DNA of 64,000 nt from Cristatella mucedo (GCA_009760855.2 WPIO01000004.1:9512001-9576000); one strand, 5' to 3'; counted from the stretch's first letter, positions 1 to 20,061 are shown. Translations and numbers: made by a program. The notes: a model not told the origin generated them from the sequence alone.

Positions 1-704
1 AGCTCCACAGAAGTGGTAGCAAACTCCACCTGAGCGAATCGTAGCGATACGAAGGGCTTTGCCTTGCATCGTGTCCATGCCATGCCTGAGATGGCATCTG
101 CCTTGCTGCACGTAAAAAGGCTAGAGAAATATTGCGAGCATTCGTGTGCAGCGGCCCGACACTAAGGCCTGTCGCCGGAAGCAAAGCGCATGACAATGGG
201 CGCTAGTCCTTTCGGACGCTTGACAAAAGCCGGTGAAGCTGGCGCCTCAGAGCTGGTTCTGTTTGTCGAAAAGGCCGATCCTGAATTTCTCAACTTGATC
301 CCCCTTGCACAGACTCAGTGAGAGGCAATCTTCTTAAAATGATCTGTTTTGCCACAGTATAAGCAAGGATAGTTCACCTTCATTGTCTTTGAGGTGGATT
401 CACATCGTTCCGGCCTGTTTTTCACTTTTGAGGACTCGCGTGAACCATCTCCAAACGGTACAGTTACGTTTCTCGGGCCCTATTTTGTAGCAGTCAAAGC
501 GTCCGGTTATCTGAGATGACGCTGGCAGTTTGCTGAATTCTCACTGTCTCGTATGCATCAGTAGATGTGCGATAGTCGTTTCAGAGTCTCTGCACGTTGC
601 CGATGAATTTGACCCTCAAAGTGGTGCTTGCTCACCAATTCATGGACTGGGATGCACATGCAATCACTTTGAAGTTCTTAGTTCACTGTTTTTTTTCTAT
701 TTAG
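1..704. other. No recognised gene; upstream flank of the first exon seen
   Basis: I see no coding exon, RNA gene or repeat that I can support here. Because the exon starting at 705 begins with two bases that complete a codon, at least one earlier exon ending in phase 1 should lie in this stretch or left of the window. The last 25 bases before 705 are a pyrimidine-rich run ending in TTTAG, a good splice acceptor. Confidence 0.5.
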
Positions 705-9694
<8,990 letters not shown>

Positions 9695-10540
9695 GCGAAG
9701 CTGCCCCGCTGCCACCACCAGTTGTGCTGAACAGCCGGCCGCAGCTGCTGCAGACTTCTTCAGAGAGCTGTGCCGTGCCGTGCCGTGCAGCGTCCACACT
9801 AGAGGCCACGCCGAGGATCCGAGACCGGCCGCCCTGACTTTGCTGCTTCTTCGCTCGCCTGGATGGTCGCCGCAGCAATGTTAACTAAACGACTAGCTCT
9901 AGCGTACAGTCGCCGGGTTCAGTGTGAGCGTTCGCATCCGTAGCACTAGCTAGTATCGATTGGATCCAGCAGTCCTGCTTTCAGCACGTGTTCCGCGGCA
10001 TCTCTGGACCCCCGTCTGTGCGTCAGCACTGGATTCTTAATGCAAACCTTCTTCATGCTTAGCTCTTTGCCTCGTCCCATCCGCGATATTGCCCTCTCAT
10101 CCCCTCCTCTTCTCTTTGGGCTTTCCGTCTTTCTTCGTCCGCTTCCGGCTCTCGGCCTCGGCTAGCAGCCACTAGAAGTTGCTGACTGCCAAATGCCACT
10201 GTCAGGCTGGATCACAAGCGTCGGCCTCTCCGGGTGCCGCTGCTGCTTTTGGCTGCCTCTTTGTTTATCGCGTTTTCGTAATTCGAGCTGGTTTTAGTTG
10301 ATTTTTCATTTGGTCTATATTGGCCAAAATCATCTGTTGGCACACATGTCGAGATGCAGTCGTGCTGGCAAGATGCACGCTATGCACCGGATGTGCCCTT
10401 TAAGTAGGCTTGTAGGCGTCAAACGCTCGAATGCTGCTCATTGGACAGATTAGCCACGAGAATCTTGACGAGTGGGCAAGGATTGTACATGCGCAGCAAG
10501 TCGGTTGACTCTACCTGATGCTTTGCTGGTCCTATTGCTG

Positions 10541-10546
10541 AATAAA
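10541..10546 (+). promoter_or_regulatory. Candidate polyadenylation signal AATAAA
   Basis: First clear AATAAA after the proposed stop at 9692 of the scaffold-like gene. The sequence between (9695-10540) has no gene I can support. Confidence 0.3.
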
Positions 10547-10684
10547 GACATTTAAAAATGCCATTGCATATGGTATAACTTAATATTATATACAACGCGT
10601 GGTAAGGTTAACGGGGCGCTTGACATTCAGCTTACATAGCTTTAACTTCGAGAAAACCATAGGTCCGTCAGTCGGCCAAAAGTG

Positions 10685-11100
10685 TAATAATAATACTAAT
10701 AATTACATTCTTGTATTGCATCCTAAGAGCACCAAGTCTCTATAGGCACGTTAGTTGTGTTTGAAAGGAAGCATGTCGATTAGTTCGATTCAGAATGTAC
10801 AATGTCAGCATACATAGGCGCTCACACGACTATGCACACAGACTGAGCAAACGCTATGAGGAACAGATGGGTTTTAGCTTCTTTTTAAATCTCAGCACGT
10901 GAGGACATGTCGCGATGTCAGTCAGAAGGGAGTTCCAGGCTTTGGGAGCATACGAACTGAGGCACTCTTTCCAAATGACTGGAGGTCGGTGAGCGAACTG
11001 CTATACGACTCAAGTCGGGATGGTGCGATGCGAAGCCTGATGAGGGAGTATGTCTGATAAGTAGGCCGGTGCAAGAGAATGAAGAGAGGTAACAAATAAG
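10685..11100 (-). mobile_element. LINE (CR1/L2-like) 3' end, old copy
   Basis: On the minus strand this matches the C-terminal part and 3' UTR of the LINE family seen at 17.2 and 51-52.5 kb, for example GAGTTCCAGGCTTTGGGAGC read on the plus strand. It ends in the TAATAATAATA tail at its left edge. It is strongly diverged, and the typical terminal stem-loop is decayed. Confidence 0.75.
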
Positions 11101-12790
11101 AGACTGTTCTGTCTGGACGCTATATAAATGTATTGCTATTATTAAAGCCTCATGAGAGCAAACGAATCTACCGTGCACGCATCCCGTCGTATTCCAAGAG
11201 AGTCCCAGCAGCTAAGGCTAGCAAATATATAGCGCCAAAGGTGCAAGCCTTGTACTCTTGCCATTGTATGTCTTAACCGCCCACTCAACTAATACGGCGT
11301 CGTTTATGCATAGAGCCTTGTCAGTTTCCGCTATGAGCTCGTTGTCCATAGCAGGCTGTTCAACATGGTCGGCAGCGTCTGTATTTGCGTTAAATAATCC
11401 AGTTCCTTGCCCCGGCTTACTTATCGAAAATACTTCGTTATCAGGCTTCGGATTTTACCACCAGCGCCTCCGACTCGAGTTATGTATATTGCTGTGACTC
11501 CTACCGTAGCCAAAGTCTGGGAGATTTTTCATTCAGTTCCGTATGTTTCCAAAAGCGCGGAACTCACTACTGCCTTCAGTACAAAATCCCCGACTTGACA
11601 GCATTTAAAAAGCTAAATTCTTGCCTGTAACTGCCAACACGTGCTCTGTACGTTTGAGCTGTACGTCCTTATTGCTTTAATGCTAAGGAAAATTGCCCAC
11701 GTTCACGAAGCCAATTGACACGCTTGTTTCCAGCAAATGCTAAGTTCCGACGATAGACTTGGCTCTCTCTCTCTCTCTCGCGCAGTAGTTTACGTTTAAA
11801 TTTATGGTCGTTATTATTAATTGGTTCTAGGAGGTCCAAAATAAAGACAGAAAACTGTTGAAAGGATCTATTCACCCTTCTGGGGTTATGTCTCTCAGCA
11901 GCTTAACAAGGGATAGTCCAGCAGGTCCGGCGGCTCAGGAAACGTCGATTTATGCTTGGCTGAGGGCTCTCTTTTTATAATAAGACAAGCCGTTGGAGTT
12001 AGGAGAAGGTGAAGTTGAAGCTTTCCTTGATGGTTTATGCCTATTATTTAAGTTTCATGTATTCAAGACGCAGACACTTTAGGTTTTGCGGTCGACAACG
12101 CTGTGAATGCTTGAGATGGTCTTTCATGTCGAGCTGCTGGCTGATGCTGCTGCAACCGTTGCCGCACGTGCTCAGAAAACCACAGCCGTAGCGCAGAAAT
12201 TGACAGGCGGCGCGTTAAACGAAAGACTGGCGGTGCGGCAGGCAATTAGTCTCCATAGGGGCATTTCTCTGCGGAGATGCAATGGCGTAGCCCAATGTTC
12301 ATCCGCCCTAGTTATTGTAGGCTATACAATCCTAAAAGAAGCAATAATTATTGGACGTATTGCGTAAAAAGAGCTTAAACGATATAGATCTCTCGCAGCA
12401 GAAAATGGCGCTGCTCTAACTACGTAATCTTCACAACGACGAAGGGCATCGATAATCTAGGCAATAGTGAGGCTTGGAGGTTAGCAACCGCTGCGGCAAT
12501 GCAGCTGAGCTCAGCTTCCTGAAACAGAATATACCATAAACCCACCTTTGATGGGTTCCGACGCGTTGCAGCCGGAGGACCTCTCGCGAAGACCTCTCCT
12601 GCACGCGCGCACACCGGATGCGCTCTCCGGTCGCCATGACTGCAGCAGACGTCGCGAATGCGGCTCGGGCCGAATTTGCGTTGCTACACACGCGCTTTCA
12701 TTCGCTGAGGACACCTCGGTTCTCCTCGATCGTGGGAAGTTTAAGAACGTATGGCTGAGGGGAGAGAAATTGATGCTTGGAACCGCGCGA
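11101..12790. other. No recognised gene
   Basis: Mixed unique sequence with a short CT run near 11763-11780. Open frames here are short, lack splice-consistent partners and show no family resemblance. Confidence 0.4.
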
Positions 12791-12796
12791 AGGAGG

Positions 12797-12802
12797 TATA
12801 AA
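12797..12802 (+). promoter_or_regulatory. Candidate TATA box upstream of the DRAM-family gene
   Basis: GGTATAAAGG sits at the edge of a CpG-rich stretch that continues into the gene. A start of transcription near 12825-12830 would imply a long 5' UTR or an untranslated first exon before the ATG at 13631. Confidence 0.3.
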
Positions 12803-13630
12803 GGAACTCCAGTCTCCGTTGCTCCGTCGCTGGAGTGCTGTACCGGCAACTCTGCAGTTGCGGCATCATTTCCCGCCGGAGGCGAACTTTTTAATCGGCG
12901 GCGGCACTTAGTCCCGCGGCCGACGACGGCCCCTCGGTCGTTACGTATCGCGAAGTTTCTGCTCGCGTGCTACTGAAAGGACTATCTTTATGACGAAAAT
13001 TTTATATTGGGCCAACTTGGTCGAGGAGCCGTCGGGTTCCTGGACGCTAAGCTTTGTCGTAGGATGCTCCCCCGCCAAAGCCGCTAACTCGGAGGGAAGC
13101 GCTCGACGGAAATGCTAGGGCACAACAACACGAGCATTCTTCCGGCGATGCGTAAAGTCACGAGAGCGAACTTAGCTGCCATCGCAGCGGGCGCTAGACG
13201 TTTATTATTGCATTACAGCATAACGGCTGACGGAATGCGGAGCGCTACACGCGTTGGTAAATGAGCGGGCTTCCGTCCATAAATTCCTTGGCCACTCTGC
13301 TCACGGGTAGACGAGCCGCTGGCGTCGTCCGAGATTCGTTCAGGCAAACGAGGCGCTCGTAGGGTGGTGTGCGAGAGGGACGTCTTTCGCGCTCGAATAG
13401 CTGCCGCAGCGAAGCGCTAAAGACTCGCATACCGGAATCTCTATGTCGGAAGATGCGGTTTTGCAAAGCGTACTCGGTGGTCATCCTAGGACGCGTCTGA
13501 CGAACTTCGTAGCGTCGCGTCGAGTGTGACGGACGCCGCCGCAGCACCCGCTAGCCGGAAGGCCGCCGCGCCTCCGAGCCGAGCCGAGCCGCGAGTCTTC
13601 GCTGCTCGCGCGCGAGCGCGCGCGCTGGCT

Positions 13631-14560
13631 ATGGCGAGCCCTATGGCTGCCGCGTCGGCGGGCCACGCCGCGAGAGCGGACCTCGTCAACCGCGCGCGGT
13701 GCGGCGGCGGCTTTTTCGACAACAAGCTCGTGCTGCTGCCGCTCGCCGCCGGCGTCAGCTTCCCGGCGACCTTCATCGTGACTTACGCGATCGCCGTCGA
13801 ATACCGACACGTCGCGCCCGGCTTCCCGTTCATTAGCGACACCGGAACCGTGCCGCCCGAGAGCTGCGTCTTCGGCCAGCTGCTGAACATGGCCGCGGTG
13901 GCCGTGGCGCTAACGATTTACGTCAAATACCGTCAGCTACTGGCCGCGGCCGTCGACGACGGCGGCGGCCAGCGTTCGACGACGTGCTTCCGGCGAGTGA
14001 ACGCGGCCGCTCTGTGCGTGGGCTTGGCCGCCGCTTTCGGACTGACTCTCGTCGCCAACTTCCAATGGACGAACGTTCTCTCCGTCCACATGCTGGGCGC
14101 GTTCCTCGTCTTCATCGCGGGACTCGCGTACGGCTGGCTGCAGTGCTGGCTGTCCTGCCGCGCGCCGCCGCCGCTCTGCGGCGGGCGACTGCTGACGGCG
14201 CGGCTGCTGACCATGTCGGTGGCCTCGCTGTGTCTGCTCCTAACTTTATTGGGCGCATCGCTTACAGCCGATCTGCAATTCATGAATTACAATTTTGTGC
14301 CGGACCCTCTCGCTCTACTCGCTACGATTGGAGAATGGATAATGTCGTTCGCACTGGCGGCCATGTTCCTGACGTTCGCGGCGGATTTTCGCTTCATTCA
14401 AGTGTCTTTGCCTGTCGTGGTCCTGCCGTGTGGCAGCAGCAGTGAGACGGATGAAAGCCGCGTCGTCGCTGACGACTGTGGGGCAAAAGCCGTCCGCCCG
14501 CCCGAAATCAGCAGTTATTTGGGAGCGAAGGTTTACCGCCGAGAAGCGCTTCGCTGTTGA
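13631..14560 (+). CDS. DRAM/Frag1/Sfk1-family six-TM protein (intronless)
   Basis: A single uninterrupted reading frame of 309 codons from ATG at 13631 to TGA at 14558. The family signature is clear: after TM1 (about residues 31-53) comes PFISDTGTVPPESCVFGQLLN, close to the conserved loop of DRAM1/DRAM2/TMEM150 proteins. Further hydrophobic segments follow near residues 84-100, 125-145, 153-175, 197-218 and 232-260. Conserved-looking elements are ANFQ before a VHMLGA segment, NYNFVP in the last loop, and EWIMSFALAAMFLTFAADF in TM6. The family acts in lysosomal or plasma membranes; DRAM1 and DRAM2 promote autophagy. The tail (SSETDESR) is polar. An in-frame codon at 13526 would add 35 Arg/Ala-rich residues; I prefer 13631 because known members start just before TM1. 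A single-exon structure is unusual and may mean a retrocopy or intron loss, but the frame is intact. Confidence 0.85.
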   Translation: MASPMAAASAGHAARADLVNRARCGGGFFDNKLVLLPLAAGVSFPATFIVTYAIAVEYRHVAPGFPFISDTGTVPPESCVFGQLLNMAAVAVALTIYVKYRQLLAAAVDDGGGQRSTTCFRRVNAAALCVGLAAAFGLTLVANFQWTNVLSVHMLGAFLVFIAGLAYGWLQCWLSCRAPPPLCGGRLLTARLLTMSVASLCLLLTLLGASLTADLQFMNYNFVPDPLALLATIGEWIMSFALAAMFLTFAADFRFIQVSLPVVVLPCGSSSETDESRVVADDCGAKAVRPPEISSYLGAKVYRREALRC

Positions 14561-14824
14561 CTCGCCGCCGGAAGTTATCTCAATACTTGCAGCGATTAAC
14601 TCGCTCCGGCCTTTTGCGACGCACTCAGGGAACTTGCATCTGAGTCATTGCATTCTCGCCTTTCTCCAGCCTATCAGACGCCTTTAGTCCAAGCTTGCAA
14701 TCAAAACGCGTACGGATGCGCTACGTATGCTGACTGCTATTAGGTTTCAAGTCAGAAGCCTTCTGGCTTTATCGTTTTTCTCAATGCAGTCGGTAATGAA
14801 TAAGAAAACATTCCGTCTGAACGC

Positions 14825-14889
14825 ATTAAATTTAACGGAGTGCGTGCTGCTTCCCGTTGTGAATGCACCAATTTCTTTTTTGAATTAAA
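14825..14889 (+). promoter_or_regulatory. Candidate ATTAAA polyadenylation signals of the DRAM-family gene
   Basis: Two ATTAAA hexamers at 14825-14830 and 14884-14889 lie 265-330 bp after the stop codon. No AATAAA is closer. Confidence 0.3.
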
Positions 14890-15471
14890 AAACAAATTTT
14901 CCCGTGCAACTACCGTGCACTTAAGCACAGCCGGAATCGTCGGCAACCGGAAGCAAGCGCACTGCGCGTGTCTTTGAATGCTGCTTTTTAGCCCACGTGT
15001 TGCTTGCTGTCCGTACGTCTGGGATATAATGAAGAAAAAAAGTAGGCGGCTAGCGACTGTCCTCCTCCCGCTATAGTCTCACATTGACGATTCACCGGCA
15101 GATTCCAATTGATTGCTAAAATTGACTTTCCGTCGCCAAGACGATGCTGCCATAGGTCAAGGCTAGCTAGGTTGCTGATTTGCCGATCTATTTCATTGGA
15201 TTAATGAAACTAGCTCGAATCGAAGGTTTCCACGTGCTTAGTGGTGATGGCTGTGTTGTAAGCAAACAATTAGCCCTCCGCTATACTCAGCCTTTCGAGA
15301 AGTGACTGAATGAATGTTACAAGCGATGTCACTTTTATGCATACTGTTTATTGTAGAATTATTCTTTTTTTAATAGCAGTATGTGTAGGACTTATAAAAA
15401 TACTCTGAAAGTTCGAAAATTGATCTAGCCATGAATCGGGTAATTCTGTGTTGCTTAGTGCTACCGGGAAG

Positions 15472-15655
15472 CATGGTGAGCCGTGATAGCACACTAGGTA
15501 AGGCAGTTGCTTTCACGACCTCAGTCCTGAGGTCGTGGGTTCGATTCCTGCGGCGGGCGATCCTATATCGCCACTGCAAGCGATGGTGATAGCCGTAAAG
15601 GCTCTTCAGTCGCTATACAAAATGAGGCCGTTTAATCAGCTAGGATTTACTTATT
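15472..15655 (+). repeat. tRNA-derived SINE, best-preserved copy
   Basis: The tRNA-like head runs from GAGCCGTGATAGC (A box region CACTAGGTAAGG) to a B box GTGGGTTCGATTCCTG at about 15535-15550. The body holds GCAAGCGATGGTGATAGCC, then AAGGCTCTTCAGTCGCTAT, AATGAGGCCGTTTAATCAGC and a T-rich end. A 24-bp palindrome lies at 15514-15537. It is not a working tRNA because the cloverleaf is not closed. A second partial tail of the same family follows at about 15660-15715. Confidence 0.85.
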
Positions 15656-15715
15656 TATTTATAGCCACTACGGCTCTTCTGTCGCTTCGTAAACGAGGTT
15701 GCTGATTCAGCTGAC

Positions 15716-17203
15716 TTAACCTTGTCCCACTATTACCTTAAACGTGAACCCGAAAAAGCCAGACCAAGAGTTCGCAACATTTCTGTCACTCTCCTCAAAG
15801 TAGCTTGGCGGACGCAGTCTAGCATCGCTTCAAGGGCGAGTCGCTTGGCGATTTTGTTTGGTAAATCTAGTTCCGCGTACTCCCAACTCTTAGCGAGAGC
15901 CGCACAAAGTGTGAGGAGAAACGATTCTCGTGGATTCTCGTGGATGCTGCAGCATCGCGTATTGTCTCTCATGCACAGCTGCGGGATAATTCGTGCAGGC
16001 AGCGTAGTTGTATCGTGTGCGTCCTGCATTCATTTTCACCGATTATAAGTCCCATAAATGTAGTTCGCTTGTGAATTGTTTGCAGTCGATACTCGTGGGA
16101 CCAAACGTCCCGAAAACCAGCTGCTCCAAGCAAAGGGCATCAGTCCTGGACGTTGGTCCAACGTTTACGAATATCGACGGCTGGTGTGTGCTCGTAGGCT
16201 CAAGTTTCTATATCAGCTTTCGGGCGATTATAAACTAAAAAATATACAAGTTTATTCTGGAGTAAAAAGGCTGCACTTTAGAAAAAACGGCAGTGCCTAT
16301 CCAATTTGCTTGGTGATGCAGAGCAAATTAAGTCGCAATGCAGAACTTAGCAGCTGACTAATGTGGCGTGTCAATGTCGTTTGGTTCGCACAGCAGAGAG
16401 CCAGCCGATGACCGAAACCAACATTTTATTGCACGACGCACGCACAGAGCCGAGGGACGTACGACTCCCTTCTCCCACCGACTCCTCTCGACTCGACTGC
16501 TGCAGTCCCCTCGTCGAGCCCGATGAATCATCTAGGAGGACCACAACTGTGAGCCGGCCGACCCTGAGAGTGAATCCACCATCTGCTCACCAGTGGGTTA
16601 CCGGCCTGTCCACGCCACATCGCAGGCGGACCACAGCTGGGCACCGCCCCGTCTCGGCGATGCTCCTAACAGCTGCTCACCAGAGGCTTATCAGATGAGC
16701 CTGCATACAATCGATCTACAATCAAGAACTAGCAAGGTGAATCGGTGATCTCGCTTGCGGCCGCCAAGTGCTACATTCGAATTCACCGCTAACTAACTCT
16801 TGCTCCGAAAGAAGATGTGTACGATCGCATTCGGGTACTAACCAAGCTCAAATGGCACTTTTAGCCAATCTGCAAACCTCTGTCTAGGAGAAGGCCGGTT
16901 CACTCGCTATATATTTCCAGTCCTATGACTCATCGTAACTTATCTATAAGCACACAAAATCATCTACTTGGGCGTGTGTATGCAACGAGATTTGATTGGG
17001 TGCCGAGGTGAGAGACCGCTGACCTGGTGTTGGCCAAGCTACTTTACTAATGTGCGATCGTAATGAGGGAAGGTTTTATTCTTGGCAATATGAGACAAGT
17101 AGCAGCAGCCAGCATTCACGGCCTGTTCAGTGCGGCAACAATGCCGTTGGTCATATTTCACGGTATTTTGATGACGAAGAGGACTCCATTTTTCGATTGT
17201 AGA
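15716..17203. other. No recognised gene
   Basis: Unique-looking sequence. The frame at 16363-16698 is Arg/Ser/Thr/Pro-rich and has no recognisable domain or splice partner, so I do not call it. Confidence 0.4.
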
Positions 17204-18482
17204 TGTGGTTCAGGTCCTATCTCAGTGGGAGACTCCAGAGTATTGACGTGAATGGACAAAGATCATCTGAGGTACCTCTGAAATATGGAGTACCTCAGGG
17301 CTCAGTGCTAGGTCCGGTTCTTTTCACGGTTTATACTCTGCCTCTTGCTGATTTGATTGCCAAGCACAATCTAGGCTTTCACTTCTATGCGGATGACACT
17401 CAGTTGCACCTTTGCTTTGATCCCTCCCAGCCTTCGAGCACCTCAAATTCTCTCAACTCACTAGCTGCATGCATTGATGACATCCGCACATGGATGGCAG
17501 CAAATTTTCTAAAACTTAACGATGATAAAACTAACTTACTAGTTATGGGCAAACGCAGTGTGAACCAGAGATTGGAAAGGCTGACTCTCAAAATTGGCTC
17601 TGCCAGCATATCTCCTGTTGAATCAGCTCGAAATCTATGTGTCATATTCCAAAGTGACCTCTCGTTAGACGACCATATCAGCTCCACAGTCAAATCCGCC
17701 TATTTTCAGCTTCATAACATTGCTAAAATTCGGGCTTGTTTAGATAAAGATACCACATCTAAGTTGGTCCATGCATTCGTGACATCCCGTCTCGACTTCT
17801 GCAACTCACTGCTTATTGGCCTACCAGCATGTGCGATCAGGCGATTGCAGCTGGTGCAAAACTCTGCAGCTAGGCTTGTCTGTCGTGAGCGTCGCAGTTG
17901 CCACATTACTCCACTTCTCGCCGACCTGCACTGGCTACCAGTCAAGCAACGGATTGACTTCAAGGTTTTGTCGCTCACTTTTAGGTCCCTTCATTCTATG
18001 GCTCCAGCCTATCTCTCAGATATACTACCCCATCAGGCCAAGCATCGTACCACCCGCTTTTCGGAATCCAACAGTCTACAAATACCTCATACAAACCTTA
18101 AATCCTTTGGAGACCGTGCATGTATTCATATGCTCCCAAAGCCTGGAACTCCCTCCCGACCTGCGTCAGAACATCCCCTGACCTGACCACATTTAAAAGG
18201 AACCTAAAAACACACCTATTTAGGACAGAATTTAGTGGGTCCCTGTGATTCGTCCTTGATGTGCTTATGCGTGCTGACACTGTGCATGCTGCCACTAACC
18301 ACATTTGCATGCTGACCCTGTGCATGTCACCCCTAACCATATTATTCATTTCGTTTGTTTTTTCAAGCATGATTTTACTTACCATTCAATTGCATTTCAC
18401 TTTACAGCAAATATAAAGCGCCTAGAGAGAGATTAAGTTCTCTGAGGGCGCTTTATCAAGTGAACTATTATTATTATTATTA
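17204..18482 (+). mobile_element. LINE (CR1/L2-like), 5'-truncated, reverse transcriptase and 3' UTR
   Basis: An open frame from 17203 covers the RT palm from the WFRSYLSGRLQS motif through VPQGSVLGP (motif B) and the catalytic box YADDTQL (Y-x-D-D), then the thumb (DLSLDDHI, FVTSRLDFCNSLLIGLP, LHWLPVKQRI). A one-base deletion near 18120 shifts the frame relative to intact copies (45.2 and 29.7 kb), so the last about 35 residues are altered. The 3' UTR carries two related 38/39-bp units, the stem-loop TAAAGCGCC..GGCGCTTTA (18414-18455) and an ATT tail. The endonuclease domain and the N-terminal RT are missing, so it is dead on arrival. Confidence 0.93.
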
Positions 18483-19595
18483 TACCAAAAGCCGCTTGGA
18501 CTTTACGTGCGCTAAAGAAAACTCTCCTACGCAACACCCGCTTGCTCTTTGTGGCTCTGATGAGTTACAGAGGTACATTACATTAGTTGATCCACGCGGC
18601 CGGAGCAAACTGAAGCTGGATCAGTGTGCCCTAATTACTTCATCCAGGTGTTTAATTAGTTAAATGCGGTTGGTATATGTATTACCCAATAGCATGCTCA
18701 GAAATCAACGCTTCGATACCACAGTTTCAATGCAGACTCGAAACAGAAAATGAAGCTCATCTGTACGCCAGATATTTTTCCGGGTAGGTATTTTTTCATC
18801 ACGTCTAGTACTCAAAATGCTAATGAGCTCTCGTTGGCTCTTCGTGAGGCGGCATAAGTAAAATTCCGGCATAAGTAAAATTCCGAACTTTTTGGATGCT
18901 CGCCGCTCTGTCCAGCTGGGTGAAAGTGAAGGTGACGCTCCGGGTGATGGGGAATGGGCACGCTCGTGCCACTTGCCACATCGGAATGGCTGAATCAAGG
19001 ACGCCAGACTCCTCGCGTTTGCTAGGCTCCTGCGGCGACGACACTAATGTCAAATAGTAGGTCGTCTGGCGATGCGAAGTAGCATTGGCGGTTTCGCATC
19101 TGCTGGTTTCGCCTTCACCGAGCTTGACAGGGTGAAGGCAGTCGGCCGCCGAGCCAGCTCGTGCGAGGCTCGAGCTAGCCTCATTCCGAAGTTGCTGCTC
19201 GGGCGATCGTGCGCCTCTGGCGACCTTGCCGCTGGTCGATAGACGGCAGCAGGGTGCGACCGGTGGGAGGCCAGGCTGGGTTTAATAAAGTAGACATTCA
19301 CTTACCTATAAGAAGCATGAAATGTCATTCTTTAATGCAGCCATTGAAATTAATTTTCTGTGGCCAAACCTCGAATTTCCATTCATTCTACACCTCGAAT
19401 CAGTTAAAATCTATCTCGGTCAAGCTGAACAAGCAAATGCACTAGGTAGCCCGCAGCAGAATGGAAAAGGCTCCGATAAACGTCAGCTGTCCAACGAGAA
19501 AGCTCAACAGAAGGTAAACTGAGTACCGCGTTCACGTTTGGAAATTGTTAGAAATCCGCAAGTTGGTTGATATGCGTGCGCAATAGCACGACGAA
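18483..19595. other. No recognised gene; perfect 17-bp duplication
   Basis: At 18851-18884 the 17-bp unit GGCATAAGTAAAATTCC occurs twice in perfect tandem. Nothing else is recognised. Confidence 0.5.
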
Positions 19596-19860
19596 ATGGA
19601 GCCGCGGTCGAGCGTCGCGGAAGCGCAGATTGTGAGTTCAGTGCTCAGCTACAATCTCGTCCGCCCCATCCATAATTCACTAGCGTCTCGGGTAACAACA
19701 CGAGTGCCGTGTTGTATCCAAGGTCTTGCGGAGGACAAGGGTAGCGACTTTTTCCACCTCGGTCGCAAAAATGACACACTCGAGTGCATCTCGCTGAGAA
19801 TGAGGCCCGCAAGGAAAAGAAATTTGAAAGAGACTCGCCAGCCATCGAAAGGATTCGCAG
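19596..19860 (+). CDS. Weak candidate: two short exons of an unidentified gene
   Basis: ATG at 19596 in a good context opens MEPRSSVAEAQI and meets a strong donor GTGAGT at 19632. A later segment at 19799-19860 reads NEARKEKKFERDSPAIERIR and meets a donor GTACGA at 19861. The two join in phase, but the acceptor before 19799 lacks a clear pyrimidine tract. The charged helical text looks coding, yet I do not recognise it and found no convincing next exon. Confidence 0.25.
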
Positions 19861-20021
19861 GTACGATACTGGGGGAGGGTAAGGGGCACGGACGGGGATT
19901 TTGCAATCGTCGTCGTCGTACAGCGTGCAGCGTCGTGCAGCCGTTGTCTGCGAATACGTACGAGCTTCTCTCGGATTTTTCCATCGGGCTGCGCTCGCCG
20001 CAAGTTCTGCCGGTCGTCAGC

Positions 20022-20061
20022 GAGTCGTAGCGAGCAGAGAGCCTTCTGCTCGCTACGACTC
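20022..20061. repeat. Perfect 17-bp inverted repeat, 6-nt loop
   Basis: The arms at 20022-20038 and 20045-20061 (first arm GAGTCGTAGCGAGCAGA) are fully complementary, with loop GAGCCT. It could be a structured RNA element or a replication-slippage palindrome. Confidence 0.85.

Noticed and set aside
12548-12976. 142-codon Arg-rich frame upstream of the DRAM-family gene
   Set aside because: No domain, no splice partner, and it overlaps the candidate TATA box; more likely GC-rich promoter or UTR sequence.
13526-13630. N-terminal extension of the DRAM-family protein from an upstream in-frame codon at 13526
   Set aside because: It would add 35 Arg/Ala-rich residues not seen in the family; the ATG at 13631 places TM1 at the expected position.
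15472-15560. A true tRNA gene at the SINE heads
   Set aside because: A and B box-like text is present, but the cloverleaf stems do not close and the same head recurs with a common non-tRNA body.
16363-16698. 111-codon Ser/Thr/Arg-rich frame
   Set aside because: Composition alone keeps it open; no recognisable domain or signals.
17203-18186. 327-codon reverse transcriptase frame as a functional gene
   Set aside because: It is a 5'-truncated LINE without endonuclease or N-terminal RT and with a frameshift near its C-terminus.
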